Shown: positions 6,853 to 15,265 of the stretch, in pieces
Position numbering within the stretch: the stretch's first letter is position 1
Layout: every line of letters starts with the position of its first letter
Source of the DNA: Desulfobulbaceae bacterium
GTDB taxonomy: Bacteria > Desulfobacterota > Desulfobulbia > Desulfobulbales > SURF-16
Direction of reading: 5' to 3'
NCBI GenBank assembly: GCA_023230525.1
Contig: JALNXE010000073.1
Coordinates: 1-21,630 of the forward strand
DNA: 21,630 bases
The notes under the pieces: model-generated
The model's input: the letters and a program-made list of their open reading frames with translations, nothing else
What the model was told of the DNA's origin: nothing
Database searches by the model: none
Position numbers and translations under genes: made by a program

Positions 6853-7710
6853 ATGGAAACGGAAAAAAAATATATCAAGGATGTTGACAGACTGGTTCCC
6901 AGGCCGGACATCGCCCTGGAAGTCCTGCAGATGGCTTATGACAGCCAGGTCAGTATCCCGGCCATGGCCAACAAGATCGAGATGGATCCCAACCTGACCG
7001 CCAACATGCTGCGGCTGGCGAATTCGGCATATTTCGGCCATATGCGTGAAATTACGTCAATCAAGGATATCATTATCCGGCTCGGCCTGGAAACGGTGAA
7101 AATTATCGCCATTACCGGCGCATCCGCCGGTTTAATGCGATCTCCCCAGCAGGCCTACAATCTTGAACCGGGCACCTTGTGGCATCACTCCCATGCCACA
7201 GCAGTGCTGTCCTCGGTCATAGCAAAATATGCAAAAGTTGAGGACTCCGGCGCCATTTATACGGCCTCGCTGCTCCACGATATCGGCAAGGTAATTTTGA
7301 ACCGGCCTCTGCAGATTGCCATCTCAAACAACAAAAATCTGGGCCGCAAATTCAATTCTCTCATTGAACTGGAGCAATTCCTGCTGCAAACGGATCATGC
7401 CAGGATCGGCATGGCGCTGCTGCAGCAATGGGGATTGCCTGACAACATCACCATACCGGTCGGCTTCCACCACCGGCAGAATTGCCCTGAGGCCAATCAG
7501 CTGAATGTCAGAATCGTCAGTCTGGCCAATTTTCTGGTGGAAAGTATTGGTATCCGTTCGGTGCTGCCGGAAAATTTTACCTTTAATGTGCAGGATTTCA
7601 TTGATCAGAACCAGCAACTGCCGGATGTGCCCAACTTCCAGGACAACATGGAAAAAATTATTGATGAATTTTTCTATCAATTCAACGAGACGGCAAAGTT
7701 ATCGAACTGA
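6853..7710 (+). CDS. HDOD-domain signalling protein
   Basis: The 285-aa protein is almost wholly one HDOD domain, an HD-phosphohydrolase relative that usually lacks hydrolase activity. Hallmarks are the N-terminal PRPDIALEVLQMA and LTANMLRLANSAYFG blocks (about 16-60), the IIIRLGLETVK helix, and the ASLLHDIGKVILN segment (about 138-150), where an HD pair is kept. The later HARIGMALLQQWGLP and GFHHRQ segments are also typical. HDOD proteins act in bacterial signalling, often linked to c-di-GMP or chemotaxis pathways, usually by protein contacts. It faces a PAS-GGDEF gene on the other strand, so the two are neighbours but not an operon. The specific role is unknown. Confidence 0.9.
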   Translation: METEKKYIKDVDRLVPRPDIALEVLQMAYDSQVSIPAMANKIEMDPNLTANMLRLANSAYFGHMREITSIKDIIIRLGLETVKIIAITGASAGLMRSPQQAYNLEPGTLWHHSHATAVLSSVIAKYAKVEDSGAIYTASLLHDIGKVILNRPLQIAISNNKNLGRKFNSLIELEQFLLQTDHARIGMALLQQWGLPDNITIPVGFHHRQNCPEANQLNVRIVSLANFLVESIGIRSVLPENFTFNVQDFIDQNQQLPDVPNFQDNMEKIIDEFFYQFNETAKLSN

Positions 7711-7737
7711 AGCGGCAGGTCGCAATCCCGTCCAATT

Positions 7738-7766
7738 TTAGAGCTTATTTACGGACAAGCTCTTAA
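7738..7766. terminator. Weak bidirectional hairpin between convergent genes
   Basis: AGAGCTT (7740-7746) and AAGCTCT (7757-7763) form a perfect 7-bp stem with a 10-base loop and flanking T/A bases. It sits between the HDOD and PAS-GGDEF stops. The stem is short and the T-tract poor, so termination is only suggested. Confidence 0.3.
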
Positions 7767-7784
7767 CCTGCATCAACCCCGATA

Positions 7785-8792
7785 CTATTGCAATTCAGTT
7801 TCCGTGAGCAAGACAACCTTGTTGCCGCCCTCGCTTTTGGCCACATGCATCGCTTTGTCCGCCAGGGAGAAAAAATCCTCATGATTTTCCAGATTCATCG
7901 CGTTATTTGCCGCCACCCCGACACTTATGGAAATCTGCCGGCCGTTCTCACCATTATCGAAAACAAACTGACACATCTGGGAATGGATATTGCGGGCAAT
8001 GACCTGCCCTTCAACGGCATCAGCATCAGGCAGAAGCACCCCGAATTCATCGGCGCCGATGCGGCCGCAGATATCGGTATTACGCACATGGTTGACCAGG
8101 ATGGCGGAGATTTCCTTTAACAGAAAATCTCCGAATTTTCTGCCGCAGGAAGAATTGATCTCCTTGAATTTATCTATGGTGAAGAGCATGAAAACAAGTC
8201 CGCTGCCACGGCGGGCGGCAAGTCTGAATTCACGGGCGAGCACCTCGATGAAATGGCGGCGGTTGATGAGACCGGTCAGATCATCCTTGACGGCAAGCTC
8301 ATTGAGCTTGCTCAGCATCTTTTTGCAGTCGGAGATGTCCCGGTAGACAACAAGGCATTGCCAGACAAAACCATGATCATCTTTGATGGGATATGCGGAA
8401 ACGGCAAACCATCTGTTCTCCAGAAATGGCTCCTGGCGCTCGACATGATACGATTTGCCGGAATGAAAGACCTTGCAGGCGGGGCAGTGAGTTGATGGGT
8501 TAGTGAGTTGATGGAAAAACTGAAAACATTTTTTGCCCAGCAATTCTTCGGGGGCAAAATTGTCGCAGGTTGCCTTATTGGCCCGGACAATTTTAAATTC
8601 ACGGTCAACGATATACATCAGATCGTCAACGGCATCAAAGGTTTCCTGCCAGAGACGGTTATGATCAAGATGCCGGTCCAGACTGTTTTCGGTCACGGCT
8701 GCCCCTGCGGCTTGCTCCAGTTCCCCGATCCTCTTGCGTAATCTGGCCACGTCTTCGGCCAGTTCCTCCCGCGTTTTATTACAGTAATTCAT
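7785..8792 (-). CDS. PAS-GGDEF protein with a degenerate, probably inactive GGDEF domain
   Basis: This 335-aa cytosolic protein has an N-terminal coiled-coil stretch (about 8-30), a PAS domain (about 46-155), and a GGDEF domain (about 165-330). The signature reads GADEF (246-250) rather than GGDEF. The first metal-binding Asp of the usual D-x-D-x-F-K block is Thr205, and the usual ND and GH pairs are NS (213-214) and GR (217-218). The c-di-GMP inhibitory site R237-N-T-D240 is intact and exactly five residues before GADEF. This suggests a c-di-GMP or GTP receptor rather than a synthase, which is inference. The PAS domain carries C76, C89, C103 and C106 (CPAC), perhaps for redox or metal sensing. 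A 13-base direct repeat lies in the PAS coding sequence. Confidence 0.88.
   Translation of the reverse strand: MNYCNKTREELAEDVARLRKRIGELEQAAGAAVTENSLDRHLDHNRLWQETFDAVDDLMYIVDREFKIVRANKATCDNFAPEELLGKKCFQFFHQLTNPSTHCPACKVFHSGKSYHVERQEPFLENRWFAVSAYPIKDDHGFVWQCLVVYRDISDCKKMLSKLNELAVKDDLTGLINRRHFIEVLAREFRLAARRGSGLVFMLFTIDKFKEINSSCGRKFGDFLLKEISAILVNHVRNTDICGRIGADEFGVLLPDADAVEGQVIARNIHSQMCQFVFDNGENGRQISISVGVAANNAMNLENHEDFFSLADKAMHVAKSEGGNKVVLLTETELQ
8486..8514. repeat. Direct repeat inside the PAS-GGDEF coding sequence
   Basis: AGTGAGTTGATGG occurs at 8486-8498 and again at 8502-8514, a period of 16 bases. On the coding strand it specifies residues of about 94-103 in the variable loop just before CPAC. 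Because 16 is not a multiple of three, the two copies are read in different frames. Confidence 0.8.
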
Positions 8793-8924
8793 GCCAGCTT
8801 ATGCCCCTTCCCTCGAATGCGTTGCAACGACTTTTAAGCAATAGCCAGAATTCCTGAACCCCGCCACTTAAAAAAAAATTCCTGCCCACGGGGCAAAGAA
8901 AATGTCACAAAATAAAACAACCTG

Positions 8925-8952
8925 TTGGAAAATTCCAGGAATAATTTATAAT
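8925..8952 (+). promoter_or_regulatory. Candidate sigma-70 promoter for the YkgJ-family gene
   Basis: TTGGAA (8925-8930) and a consensus TATAAT (8947-8952) are 16 bases apart. The preferred ATG at 8962 is 9 bases after the -10, so the transcript would be leaderless or nearly so. If instead the upstream ATG at 8902 is used, this match is coding sequence and coincidental. Confidence 0.35.
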
Positions 8953-8961
8953 AATTGCCCA

Positions 8962-9630
8962 ATGCAATTTCAACAACGATGTCAGAGATGCGGGACATGC
9001 TGCAAAAATGGTGGTCCGATCCTTCACCAAGGGGATCTGCCCCTTCTCCGCCAGGGGATCTTTTCGCTGCAGAATCTGGTGACCATCAGAAAAGGGGAGC
9101 CGTCGTTCAACCCCTTTACGGAAATGGTGGAACCGGCCTCTTATGAAATGATCAAAATTGCCGGCAAGGGCGCAAGCTGGGAGTGTATTTTTTATGATGC
9201 CGGCCGGTCCGCCTGCATTATCCACGCTGACCGGCCGCTGGAGTGCCGACTGCTGCAATGCTGGGATACCGGGGAAATTGAAGCGATCCACGGCAGGGAG
9301 TGCCTCTGCCGTTTTGATCTGGTTGCGGACCAGGATCCCATCAGGGACCATATCCAGAGGCACGAACAGCAATGTACCTATGCCTTGGCGCTGCCGTTTC
9401 TGGACCAGCTCTCCTCGCCAGCGCCGGACAAGGCAAGCATGGAGGAATTGCAAGGCATCATGCAGCAGGATCTGTTGCTGCGGGATCAGGCTGTCTGCGC
9501 ATTTGGCCTCAGCCTGCAGCAGGAGCTTTTCTATTTCGGCCGTCCCCTCTTCCAGTCGCTGCAACACCCGCGGCTGCGCGTGGCCATGTCCGGTTCTTCT
9601 CTCCGCCTGGAGCTTGTCCGGTCTGCCTGA
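8962..9630 (+). CDS. YkgJ-family cysteine-cluster (zinc/iron-chelating) protein
   Basis: The 222-aa protein begins with the family cluster C7-x2-C10-G-T-C13-C14, followed by GGPILHQGDLPLL. Further cysteines occur in WECIFYD, SACIIHADRPLECRLLQC and RECLC, which fit the metal-binding core of the YkgJ/FliB-like family. The family is thought to chelate Zn or an iron-sulfur cluster, but the cellular role is generally unknown. An in-frame ATG at 8902 would add 20 residues. I prefer 8962 because family members start just before the CxxCGxCC cluster. No Shine-Dalgarno site precedes 8962. It diverges from the PAS-GGDEF gene and converges on pgm. Confidence 0.82.
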   Translation: MQFQQRCQRCGTCCKNGGPILHQGDLPLLRQGIFSLQNLVTIRKGEPSFNPFTEMVEPASYEMIKIAGKGASWECIFYDAGRSACIIHADRPLECRLLQCWDTGEIEAIHGRECLCRFDLVADQDPIRDHIQRHEQQCTYALALPFLDQLSSPAPDKASMEELQGIMQQDLLLRDQAVCAFGLSLQQELFYFGRPLFQSLQHPRLRVAMSGSSLRLELVRSA

Positions 9631-9718
9631 ACAGCAATTACTGCTCCGCGTCGGCCCACCCCCCCGCATTTCCCCACCAAGAGGCTTCGCCCGAGCCCAT
9701 TGCCCCGCCTGCTTGACC

Positions 9719-11371
9719 CTATAATCCGGCCTTGGCAAAAGAGGCGGCAACAATCTCCCTGGCCTCCTGCTGGATCAGTTTCAGATGGGCCTCTCCCTTG
9801 AAACTTTCCGTGTAAATCTTGTAAACATCCTCGGTGCCCGAAGGTCTGGCGGCAAACCAGCCGTTTTCGGTGACGACTTTTAAGCCGCCGATAGGGGCCC
9901 CGTTGCCTGGAGCATGGGTCAGTTTGGCCAGCACCGCTTCGCCGGCAAGGGTCTTGGCCTCAACATCCTCAGCGGACAGATTGGCCAGCACCTTTTTCTG
10001 TTCAGCCATGGCCGGGGCCTCAATCCGTTCATAAAGCGGGGAGCCGAACTGCTGCACGAGCTCCCGGTAATGCAGCCCGGGGTCTTTGCCCGTGACCGCG
10101 GTGATCTCCGCCGCCAGCAGGGCCATGATAATGCCGTCCTTGTCCGTGGTCCAGACGCTGCCGTCCTTGCGCAGAAAGGAGGCGCCAGCGCTTTCCTCCC
10201 CACCGAACCCGTATTCCCCCTTAAACAGGCCCTGGACAAACCATTTGAATCCCACCGGCACCTCTGATAATCTCCGGTTGATGCCGGCAGCCACCCGGTC
10301 AATCATCGAGCTTGAGACCAGTGTTTTGCCCACGCGAAGATCCGCACTCCAGCCGGGACGATGGGTAAAGAGGTAATTGATGGACACGGCCAGGTAATGA
10401 TTGGGATTGAGCAGGCCTGACTCCCGGGTGACAATGCCGTGCCGGTCGTAATCAGGGTCATTGCTCACGGCGATGTCAAAACGGTCCTTGAGGGCAATGA
10501 GCGAGGCCATGGCATAGGGTGAGGAGCAATCCATGCGGATTTTGCCGTCCTTGTCCAGGGTCATGAAGGAAAAGGTCGGATCAACCCGGTTATTCACCAC
10601 CTCGATATTCAGGCCGTACCTCTCGGCAATGACGGGCCAGAAGGCGATGCCGGAGCCGCCCAGGGGATCAACGCCGATTCGGATGCCCGCCTTGCGGATG
10701 GCCTCCATGTCAATAACCTCCTTCAGGTCATCCACATAGGGCCGCACAAAATCATGGGCCGCGGCCCGGGCAGAGGCAAAGGCCTCGGTCAGCGGCAGGG
10801 AGCGAACCCCTTGCAACCCTGCGGCGAGCAGCTCATTGGCGCGTTGCTCGATCACCTTGGTGGCATCACTGTCCGCCGGTCCGCCATGGGGGGGATTGTA
10901 CTTGAAGCCGCCATCCTCCGGGGGATTGTGCGAGGGGGTGATCACCACCCCGTCGGCCTGATTGCCGGGATGTTTTTTATTCCAGCCGAGAATCGCATGG
11001 GACACCACCGGGGTAGGCGTGTATCCCCTGCCCTGCTGGTAGCGCACCTCCAGCCCGTTGGCGATAAAGACCTGCAGGGCCGTGGCAAAGGCGGGTTCGG
11101 ACAGGCCATGGGTGTCCATGCCGACAAAGATGGGGCCGGTGACGCCCTGGGAGAGACGGTATTCGACTATCGCCTGGGAGATCGCCTTGATATGAGGCTC
11201 ATTGAAACTGCTCTTGAAGGAACTGCCCCGGTGTCCGGAGGTGCCGAAACTGACCTTCTGCTCATCCAGACTGACGTCCGGCCCATACTGGTAATAGGCG
11301 GCAATCAGCCGGGGGATATTGCATAAATCTTCCGGAGCAGCGGGTTTTCCCGCCCGTGGGTGCAGAGCCAT
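9719..11371 (-). CDS. pgm: Phosphoglucomutase (alpha-D-glucose phosphate-specific)
   Basis: This 550-aa enzyme interconverts glucose 1-phosphate and glucose 6-phosphate, linking glycogen and surface sugar synthesis to glycolysis. It shows the phosphoserine loop TPSHNPPEDGGFKYNPP (about 144-160), the metal-binding SNDPDYDRHG segment (about 304-313), the sugar-binding GGEESAG segment, and the phosphate-binding RPSGTEDVYK near the C-terminus. Size and motifs match the E. coli Pgm type rather than ManB or GlmM. The start is firm: an AGGAGGT site (11377-11383) lies 5 bases before the ATG. It is transcribed alone and convergent to the YkgJ-family gene. Confidence 0.95.
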   Translation of the reverse strand: MALHPRAGKPAAPEDLCNIPRLIAAYYQYGPDVSLDEQKVSFGTSGHRGSSFKSSFNEPHIKAISQAIVEYRLSQGVTGPIFVGMDTHGLSEPAFATALQVFIANGLEVRYQQGRGYTPTPVVSHAILGWNKKHPGNQADGVVITPSHNPPEDGGFKYNPPHGGPADSDATKVIEQRANELLAAGLQGVRSLPLTEAFASARAAAHDFVRPYVDDLKEVIDMEAIRKAGIRIGVDPLGGSGIAFWPVIAERYGLNIEVVNNRVDPTFSFMTLDKDGKIRMDCSSPYAMASLIALKDRFDIAVSNDPDYDRHGIVTRESGLLNPNHYLAVSINYLFTHRPGWSADLRVGKTLVSSSMIDRVAAGINRRLSEVPVGFKWFVQGLFKGEYGFGGEESAGASFLRKDGSVWTTDKDGIIMALLAAEITAVTGKDPGLHYRELVQQFGSPLYERIEAPAMAEQKKVLANLSAEDVEAKTLAGEAVLAKLTHAPGNGAPIGGLKVVTENGWFAARPSGTEDVYKIYTESFKGEAHLKLIQQEAREIVAASFAKAGL

Positions 11372-11720
11372 TTCTTACCTCCTGTAACGGTTTCGCATCA
11401 TATTTGGTTGAAATGTTTTCGAGTGATTTCATTATGTAATAAACATCATAAGCGAACGAAATTCAAGCATTACATCCGTCAGACAGGAAAAAGCTGTTTG
11501 ACAAAAGAGGCATGGGCAACCGGCTTTTATTAAAGGAGACAGAAGGCAGAATTTCCGCCGCGTAGAGCTTGGTATCCATAAACCGGCTGCCGGCGGATGA
11601 TGGGCGGGCCTGGTTCAACAGGCACCGAGAGGGAAGGGAAATAAGGATGCGGCTTCAGGTTTGCGCCCAAATTAAACACAAACCTGAAGCCACTGTTATG
11701 ATGCCCGGGACGTTGTTTGT
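11372..11720. other. 349-base intergenic region upstream of pgm
   Basis: It lies between the start of pgm and the stop of the 615-aa exported protein gene, both on the minus strand. It contains the pgm ribosome-binding site at its left end, an AT-rich stretch (about 11395-11470) where the pgm promoter probably lies, and a strong hairpin at 11651-11691. No coding frame is convincing, and I cannot assign -35/-10 elements with confidence. Confidence 0.4.
11651..11691 (-). terminator. 13-bp perfect hairpin after the exported-protein operon
   Basis: GGCTTCAGGTTTG (11651-11663) and CAAACCTGAAGCC (11679-11691) pair perfectly around a 15-base loop, 30 bases beyond the stop of the 615-aa gene. On the minus strand it is followed by GCATCCTTATTT rather than a clean T-run, so it may terminate weakly or protect the mRNA 3' end. 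Confidence 0.55.
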
Positions 11721-13568
11721 CTATCTCAGACCGGGGATCTGGTAGGTATGGGTAGTTATGATGACCTGCAGATCATCATCCGCCATGGAGGTGAAACCGC
11801 TAATATCGGTTGTCAGTGCAGAATCGACATTGACATTGCCAAATACCCTTTCATTAATGTAGTCCGCTGTATGAATCCAAGTGCCGGATCCAAGAGATGT
11901 TTCCTCCAGGAACTCGAACATGCCATCGTAGTCATATGATCCATCATCATTGCGCCCCTGTGCCCGACCGCGGTGCTGACCAGCCTCACCGAATGTTTCC
12001 ATACGATCGTAGCCGGTTACCGTGTTATAGTTAAAATAGACGGGATTCTTGGCGTAATTGATGGCATCAGGCAGAGGATTGCCTTCCGCATCATAGGCAC
12101 TGTAGCCGACCACCTTGTTGATGCCGAGAACCGAGTTGATATAAACGATCTTGTCGGTGGTGATGTTACCCGCCTTGTCTGCCGCGGCGGAAAAAAAGGA
12201 AGCGGCCAGGGGGAAGTCACCCTCTGCACACGCATCATTATCGGAAGGTGTTACCACTCCCTTGTACTCTCCACAAAATTCGCCAGCCAGACAAGGGGTA
12301 GTGGAGATGACCATGTTGCCCGTGCCATCCAGGTAAAGGCTGCCATCCGCCTCCATTTTTATATAATAACTGACAATATTTCCGGCATCGACCAGATGTC
12401 CGAGTCCGAAAGAAATTATCTTGTCAATGTCAATGGTAGGCCGCGGGGCATCCGAGGGACCATCAACCAGATCAAGCAGCTTATTGAGCGGGATACCGCC
12501 ATAGAGCGAATAATCAATGGGTGCCCTTTCCGCTGCCGGGGTGATCAGATGCCCGTCCTGCATGAGCTTGAGATACAGGGCAAGATTTTCCTTGGGTGAG
12601 TCGATGGCCTTTGTCACTGTCTCCAGCAGAAAAGGTGTACCATCCTCATTGGTGAGAAACTCATCATAGATGTCCGTGGTCACCATCAGACGTCCCGAGG
12701 CATCTATCTTGATGTCCTTGGCCGCATTCAGCGATCGGATCGCCTCGTCAAACGAAGCGTCCAACACCGACTTGGGCGCCCTGGCCAGATTCAGCCGACC
12801 GAACTCAACCTCCTGTACCAGATCCGCCCAGTAAATCTCTTTATGATAAGGGTTCTCAACAAAAACATCGTTAAAAGGTTCATTAGCAGCAAGGAACAGC
12901 TCCGGCAACGGCTCACATTCGGTTCTCTTCCAGGTGGCATCATAGGTCATCATCAAGGGGATACGGTTGTCGCTGAGATGAGATTTCTCAGAAATATCGC
13001 CCCAGCGCACTGCATCGGCCACCGGCTGCACGCATTGACTTGGCAAGGGCGCTGGATAGTAGATACCCCCGGTAGCCGGATTGAGGACATAGTCCCCGGT
13101 CTCCTCATCAATGACGGTGTAGACGGCGAACTCCTCGGTCAATATCGGCTCGCCGCCCACGGCCGGGGCCGTTGTCCATTTTTGCCGCGCTACAGGGTAG
13201 GCGGAGGCTATCCCGTCAGGATCAACCCACGGCACCCATTCATAATCGGGAGTGCCATCACTTTTAAAAAGCGGGACATTCTTGATCTCACCGCCTTTAT
13301 AGCGGGCAATCCTGTACAGGTCACCATACAACGCGCCGGAATCCGACATCTTGTCAAGCAAAGGTCCCTCAACGATAACCACGGGTTCCTCCTCCGTGAC
13401 AACCGGGTCTTCCGTCGTAACGGCCGCATCCTCTACCACAACCTCCGGCTCCTCCACAACATACACCGTTTTCTTAGCAAACAATGGCGCCGGAACTGCC
13501 AAAAAAGCGAGAACAGCGGGTAAACAGGCAAACCTCAGCAAACTGCTTCTCATCATTTTCATATTCAT
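11721..13568 (-). CDS. Exported protein of unknown family, 615 aa
   Basis: I do not recognise the family. Residues 1-31 form a classic Sec signal peptide: basic MNMKMMRSSLLR, a hydrophobic core, then a cut after APLFA. Next comes a Val/Glu/Asp-rich low-complexity stretch (about 35-68) with repeated VEEPEVVVE-like units. The rest is acidic, rich in Asp, Tyr, Gly and Pro, with few cysteines (two close together in PCLAGEFCGEY), no membrane segment, no haem CxxCH motif and no sortase or lipobox signal. It fits a periplasmic or surface protein. The start is supported by AGAGGA upstream. It follows the 348-aa exported protein by 55 bases, so they likely form an operon, and a strong hairpin follows the stop. 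Confidence 0.75.
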   Translation of the reverse strand: MNMKMMRSSLLRFACLPAVLAFLAVPAPLFAKKTVYVVEEPEVVVEDAAVTTEDPVVTEEEPVVIVEGPLLDKMSDSGALYGDLYRIARYKGGEIKNVPLFKSDGTPDYEWVPWVDPDGIASAYPVARQKWTTAPAVGGEPILTEEFAVYTVIDEETGDYVLNPATGGIYYPAPLPSQCVQPVADAVRWGDISEKSHLSDNRIPLMMTYDATWKRTECEPLPELFLAANEPFNDVFVENPYHKEIYWADLVQEVEFGRLNLARAPKSVLDASFDEAIRSLNAAKDIKIDASGRLMVTTDIYDEFLTNEDGTPFLLETVTKAIDSPKENLALYLKLMQDGHLITPAAERAPIDYSLYGGIPLNKLLDLVDGPSDAPRPTIDIDKIISFGLGHLVDAGNIVSYYIKMEADGSLYLDGTGNMVISTTPCLAGEFCGEYKGVVTPSDNDACAEGDFPLAASFFSAAADKAGNITTDKIVYINSVLGINKVVGYSAYDAEGNPLPDAINYAKNPVYFNYNTVTGYDRMETFGEAGQHRGRAQGRNDDGSYDYDGMFEFLEETSLGSGTWIHTADYINERVFGNVNVDSALTTDISGFTSMADDDLQVIITTHTYQIPGLR

Positions 13569-13623
13569 AATACGATTCCTCTTTTTTTCATTTTCAGACT
13601 ATTCTTTTCCCATAGCGTTTCTT

Positions 13624-14670
13624 TTATTCCCCTGTGGTTTCGGGGCTGATATATATATCCACGTATGACAGGCTGGGTGAAATAAGCTTCGGCGCATATT
13701 CAACCTCTGTTGTGTCGGATGCATCAAGCGTGTCGAGAAATGTATTGCATGGCACGGAGAACTCCTCCTTTAGGATAAATTTACCCTGGGTAATGGAGTA
13801 ATTTGCCTCCGGATCGAGACTGAAGCTCAGCCGGTACCATCCAGACCGGTCAACATCAGTCCCCTCCTGCATCAGGGCCAGATTCCAGTTGTACAGGTAG
13901 ACGATCTTGCCCGGCCCATCAATCGATGCAGCATACCACACCGGCTTGCCCAGCGCGCCAAAGCCCTCGTAGACCGCGCTGTCGAAAAGGGGCTCACCAA
14001 CTGGGCCACCACCTGGCACGTCTATTTTTTGGATGGTAAGCCGGGCACAGATGCTATAGACGGTCGCCGTGTCGGCTGCATATTGGGCATCGTCGCCGGT
14101 TGTGCCCCAGAGCGCGTCCACCTCTTCATCCGAGGTAATGACGACTGATGAGTCCTCTTCAGGGAGCAGGGTCAGGTCACAGGGAAGGATACTGGCGGGC
14201 AGCGACGTCATCAGGTATCCGGTCATGCTCTCGGCCAACTCCTTCGAGAGAGTAACACCCACCGGGATAACTGACTTCTCGTCCCAGTTCTTGCCGACGA
14301 CCTCCTGGGACCAGTCCACAGTCACGGCCACCGGTGTAGGAATTGTTTCAACCAAGGCATCGGCACTCCACTGAGCCTGCCAGAGGCTGTCGGTCGCCTG
14401 AAGAAAGTACTTCACTCCCTGATAGCAATATGCTGTCCCCCAGGTGGGAGTAAGACCTCCCGGCAAACCTGATTTTTCATAAGCTGGCAGGCCTGTCATG
14501 CCATAGCCTTCGGCAAAAATGGCCGGAACGGACAGATTATTTGACACCTCTTCATCAGGTTCAACCGGCGGTTCACCAGCTGCAGCATTGAATGGGGTTG
14601 CCGACAGGAGCAGCAGGCTGATGGAAGCAACGGCAAAAACGGATGTTTTCAATTTCTGTTTTCTCATCAT
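13624..14670 (-). CDS. Exported protein of unknown family, 348 aa
   Basis: The family is not recognised. The N-terminus is a Sec signal peptide: MMRKQKLK, hydrophobic core, probable cut after NAAA. The mature protein opens with an acidic linker, then NNLSVPAIFAEGYGMTGLP (about 44-62) and a YCYQGVKYFLQATDSLWQAQW block (about 81-101). It contains many Trp and Tyr, looks beta-rich, and has isolated cysteines (in YCYQ, LPCDL, SICAR, VPCNT), which could form disulfides. There is no membrane anchor, lipobox or haem motif. An AAGGAG site precedes two adjacent ATG codons at 14670 and 14667. It is the first gene of a two-gene unit with the 615-aa protein and probably a partner of it. Confidence 0.75.
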   Translation of the reverse strand: MMRKQKLKTSVFAVASISLLLLSATPFNAAAGEPPVEPDEEVSNNLSVPAIFAEGYGMTGLPAYEKSGLPGGLTPTWGTAYCYQGVKYFLQATDSLWQAQWSADALVETIPTPVAVTVDWSQEVVGKNWDEKSVIPVGVTLSKELAESMTGYLMTSLPASILPCDLTLLPEEDSSVVITSDEEVDALWGTTGDDAQYAADTATVYSICARLTIQKIDVPGGGPVGEPLFDSAVYEGFGALGKPVWYAASIDGPGKIVYLYNWNLALMQEGTDVDRSGWYRLSFSLDPEANYSITQGKFILKEEFSVPCNTFLDTLDASDTTEVEYAPKLISPSLSYVDIYISPETTGE

Positions 14671-15265
14671 TCATTCTCCTTTTTCATTTCGTCATTATCG
14701 TTTGCCAAAATTTATCGCCCAGGCTTCTCACTTTTTCATTTTCTCTGTTTCGACAATCACCCCTCTTTAAATGCTCTTCCTTTTTTCTTCAGAAAATCCT
14801 TCCCAAATTCTCCTTTTTTGAGCAAAATCTAAAAGTCCTTTCCTTGTTTGACAATATAGATAAGGGCTATGCGAACCAAGTGATCATTTAATATGACAGG
14901 TAAAACCTTACAAAGAGCTTACAGAAAGAAGAATAACGAAAAAAAATAGCAGAAAATTCTAATTGATTGGTATAATAGAGTTTTAATTAGCATGCAGATT
15001 TCGGTTACAATCGGATTAACGCCAATTTTTCCGTTTTTTCAAAATTAGCGGATCACGACCCGGTCCGTCGCAGTTATGAACAGATTATTTCTATTTTCTT
15101 CTCTCGGGCGTATAAACTCAGGAATCGCTACGAACCGCTCTTTCTTGATCATTTCGATGCGGTTTTTATGGCGTTTTGACATCTGGCTGAGGACATTATT
15201 TTGTTACAGCGGCTTATAAATGAAACGTGCGGGAATAAAATCAGCCTGCAAGGAAGCTATCGGCA
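14671..15265. other. 595-base AT-rich divergent intergenic region
   Basis: It separates the exported-protein operon (minus) from the thioredoxin gene (plus). Base composition is much more AT-rich than the flanking genes. On the minus strand the first ~170 bases form a purine-rich leader with several GGAG/AAGG runs. The plus strand has an extended -10 (14968-14976), an inverted repeat CGCCAATTTT/AAAATTAGCG with one mismatch (15020-15050), and a stop-interrupted coding-like frame (14991-15269). No intact gene of normal length is present. Confidence 0.5.
14968..14976 (+). promoter_or_regulatory. Extended -10 promoter element
   Basis: TGGTATAAT matches an extended -10 (TGn followed by consensus TATAAT). 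No good -35 is present 16-18 bases upstream, which is normal for extended -10 promoters. It reads toward the thioredoxin gene, about 290 bases away, with the interrupted frame in between. Confidence 0.4.

Noticed and set aside
8905..9753. Minus-strand frame (282 codons) opposite the YkgJ-family gene
   Set aside because: The plus strand carries the CxxCGxCC cluster and further family cysteines; the minus frame has no recognisable feature.
11600..11640. tRNA-like T-arm (GCCTGGTTCAACAGGC)
   Set aside because: The loop length does not fit a T-loop and no acceptor, D or anticodon arms surround it.
15177..15220. Selenocysteine TGA in the frame before the thioredoxin
   Set aside because: No start codon precedes it, no recognisable selenoprotein motif surrounds it, and no convincing SECIS hairpin follows.
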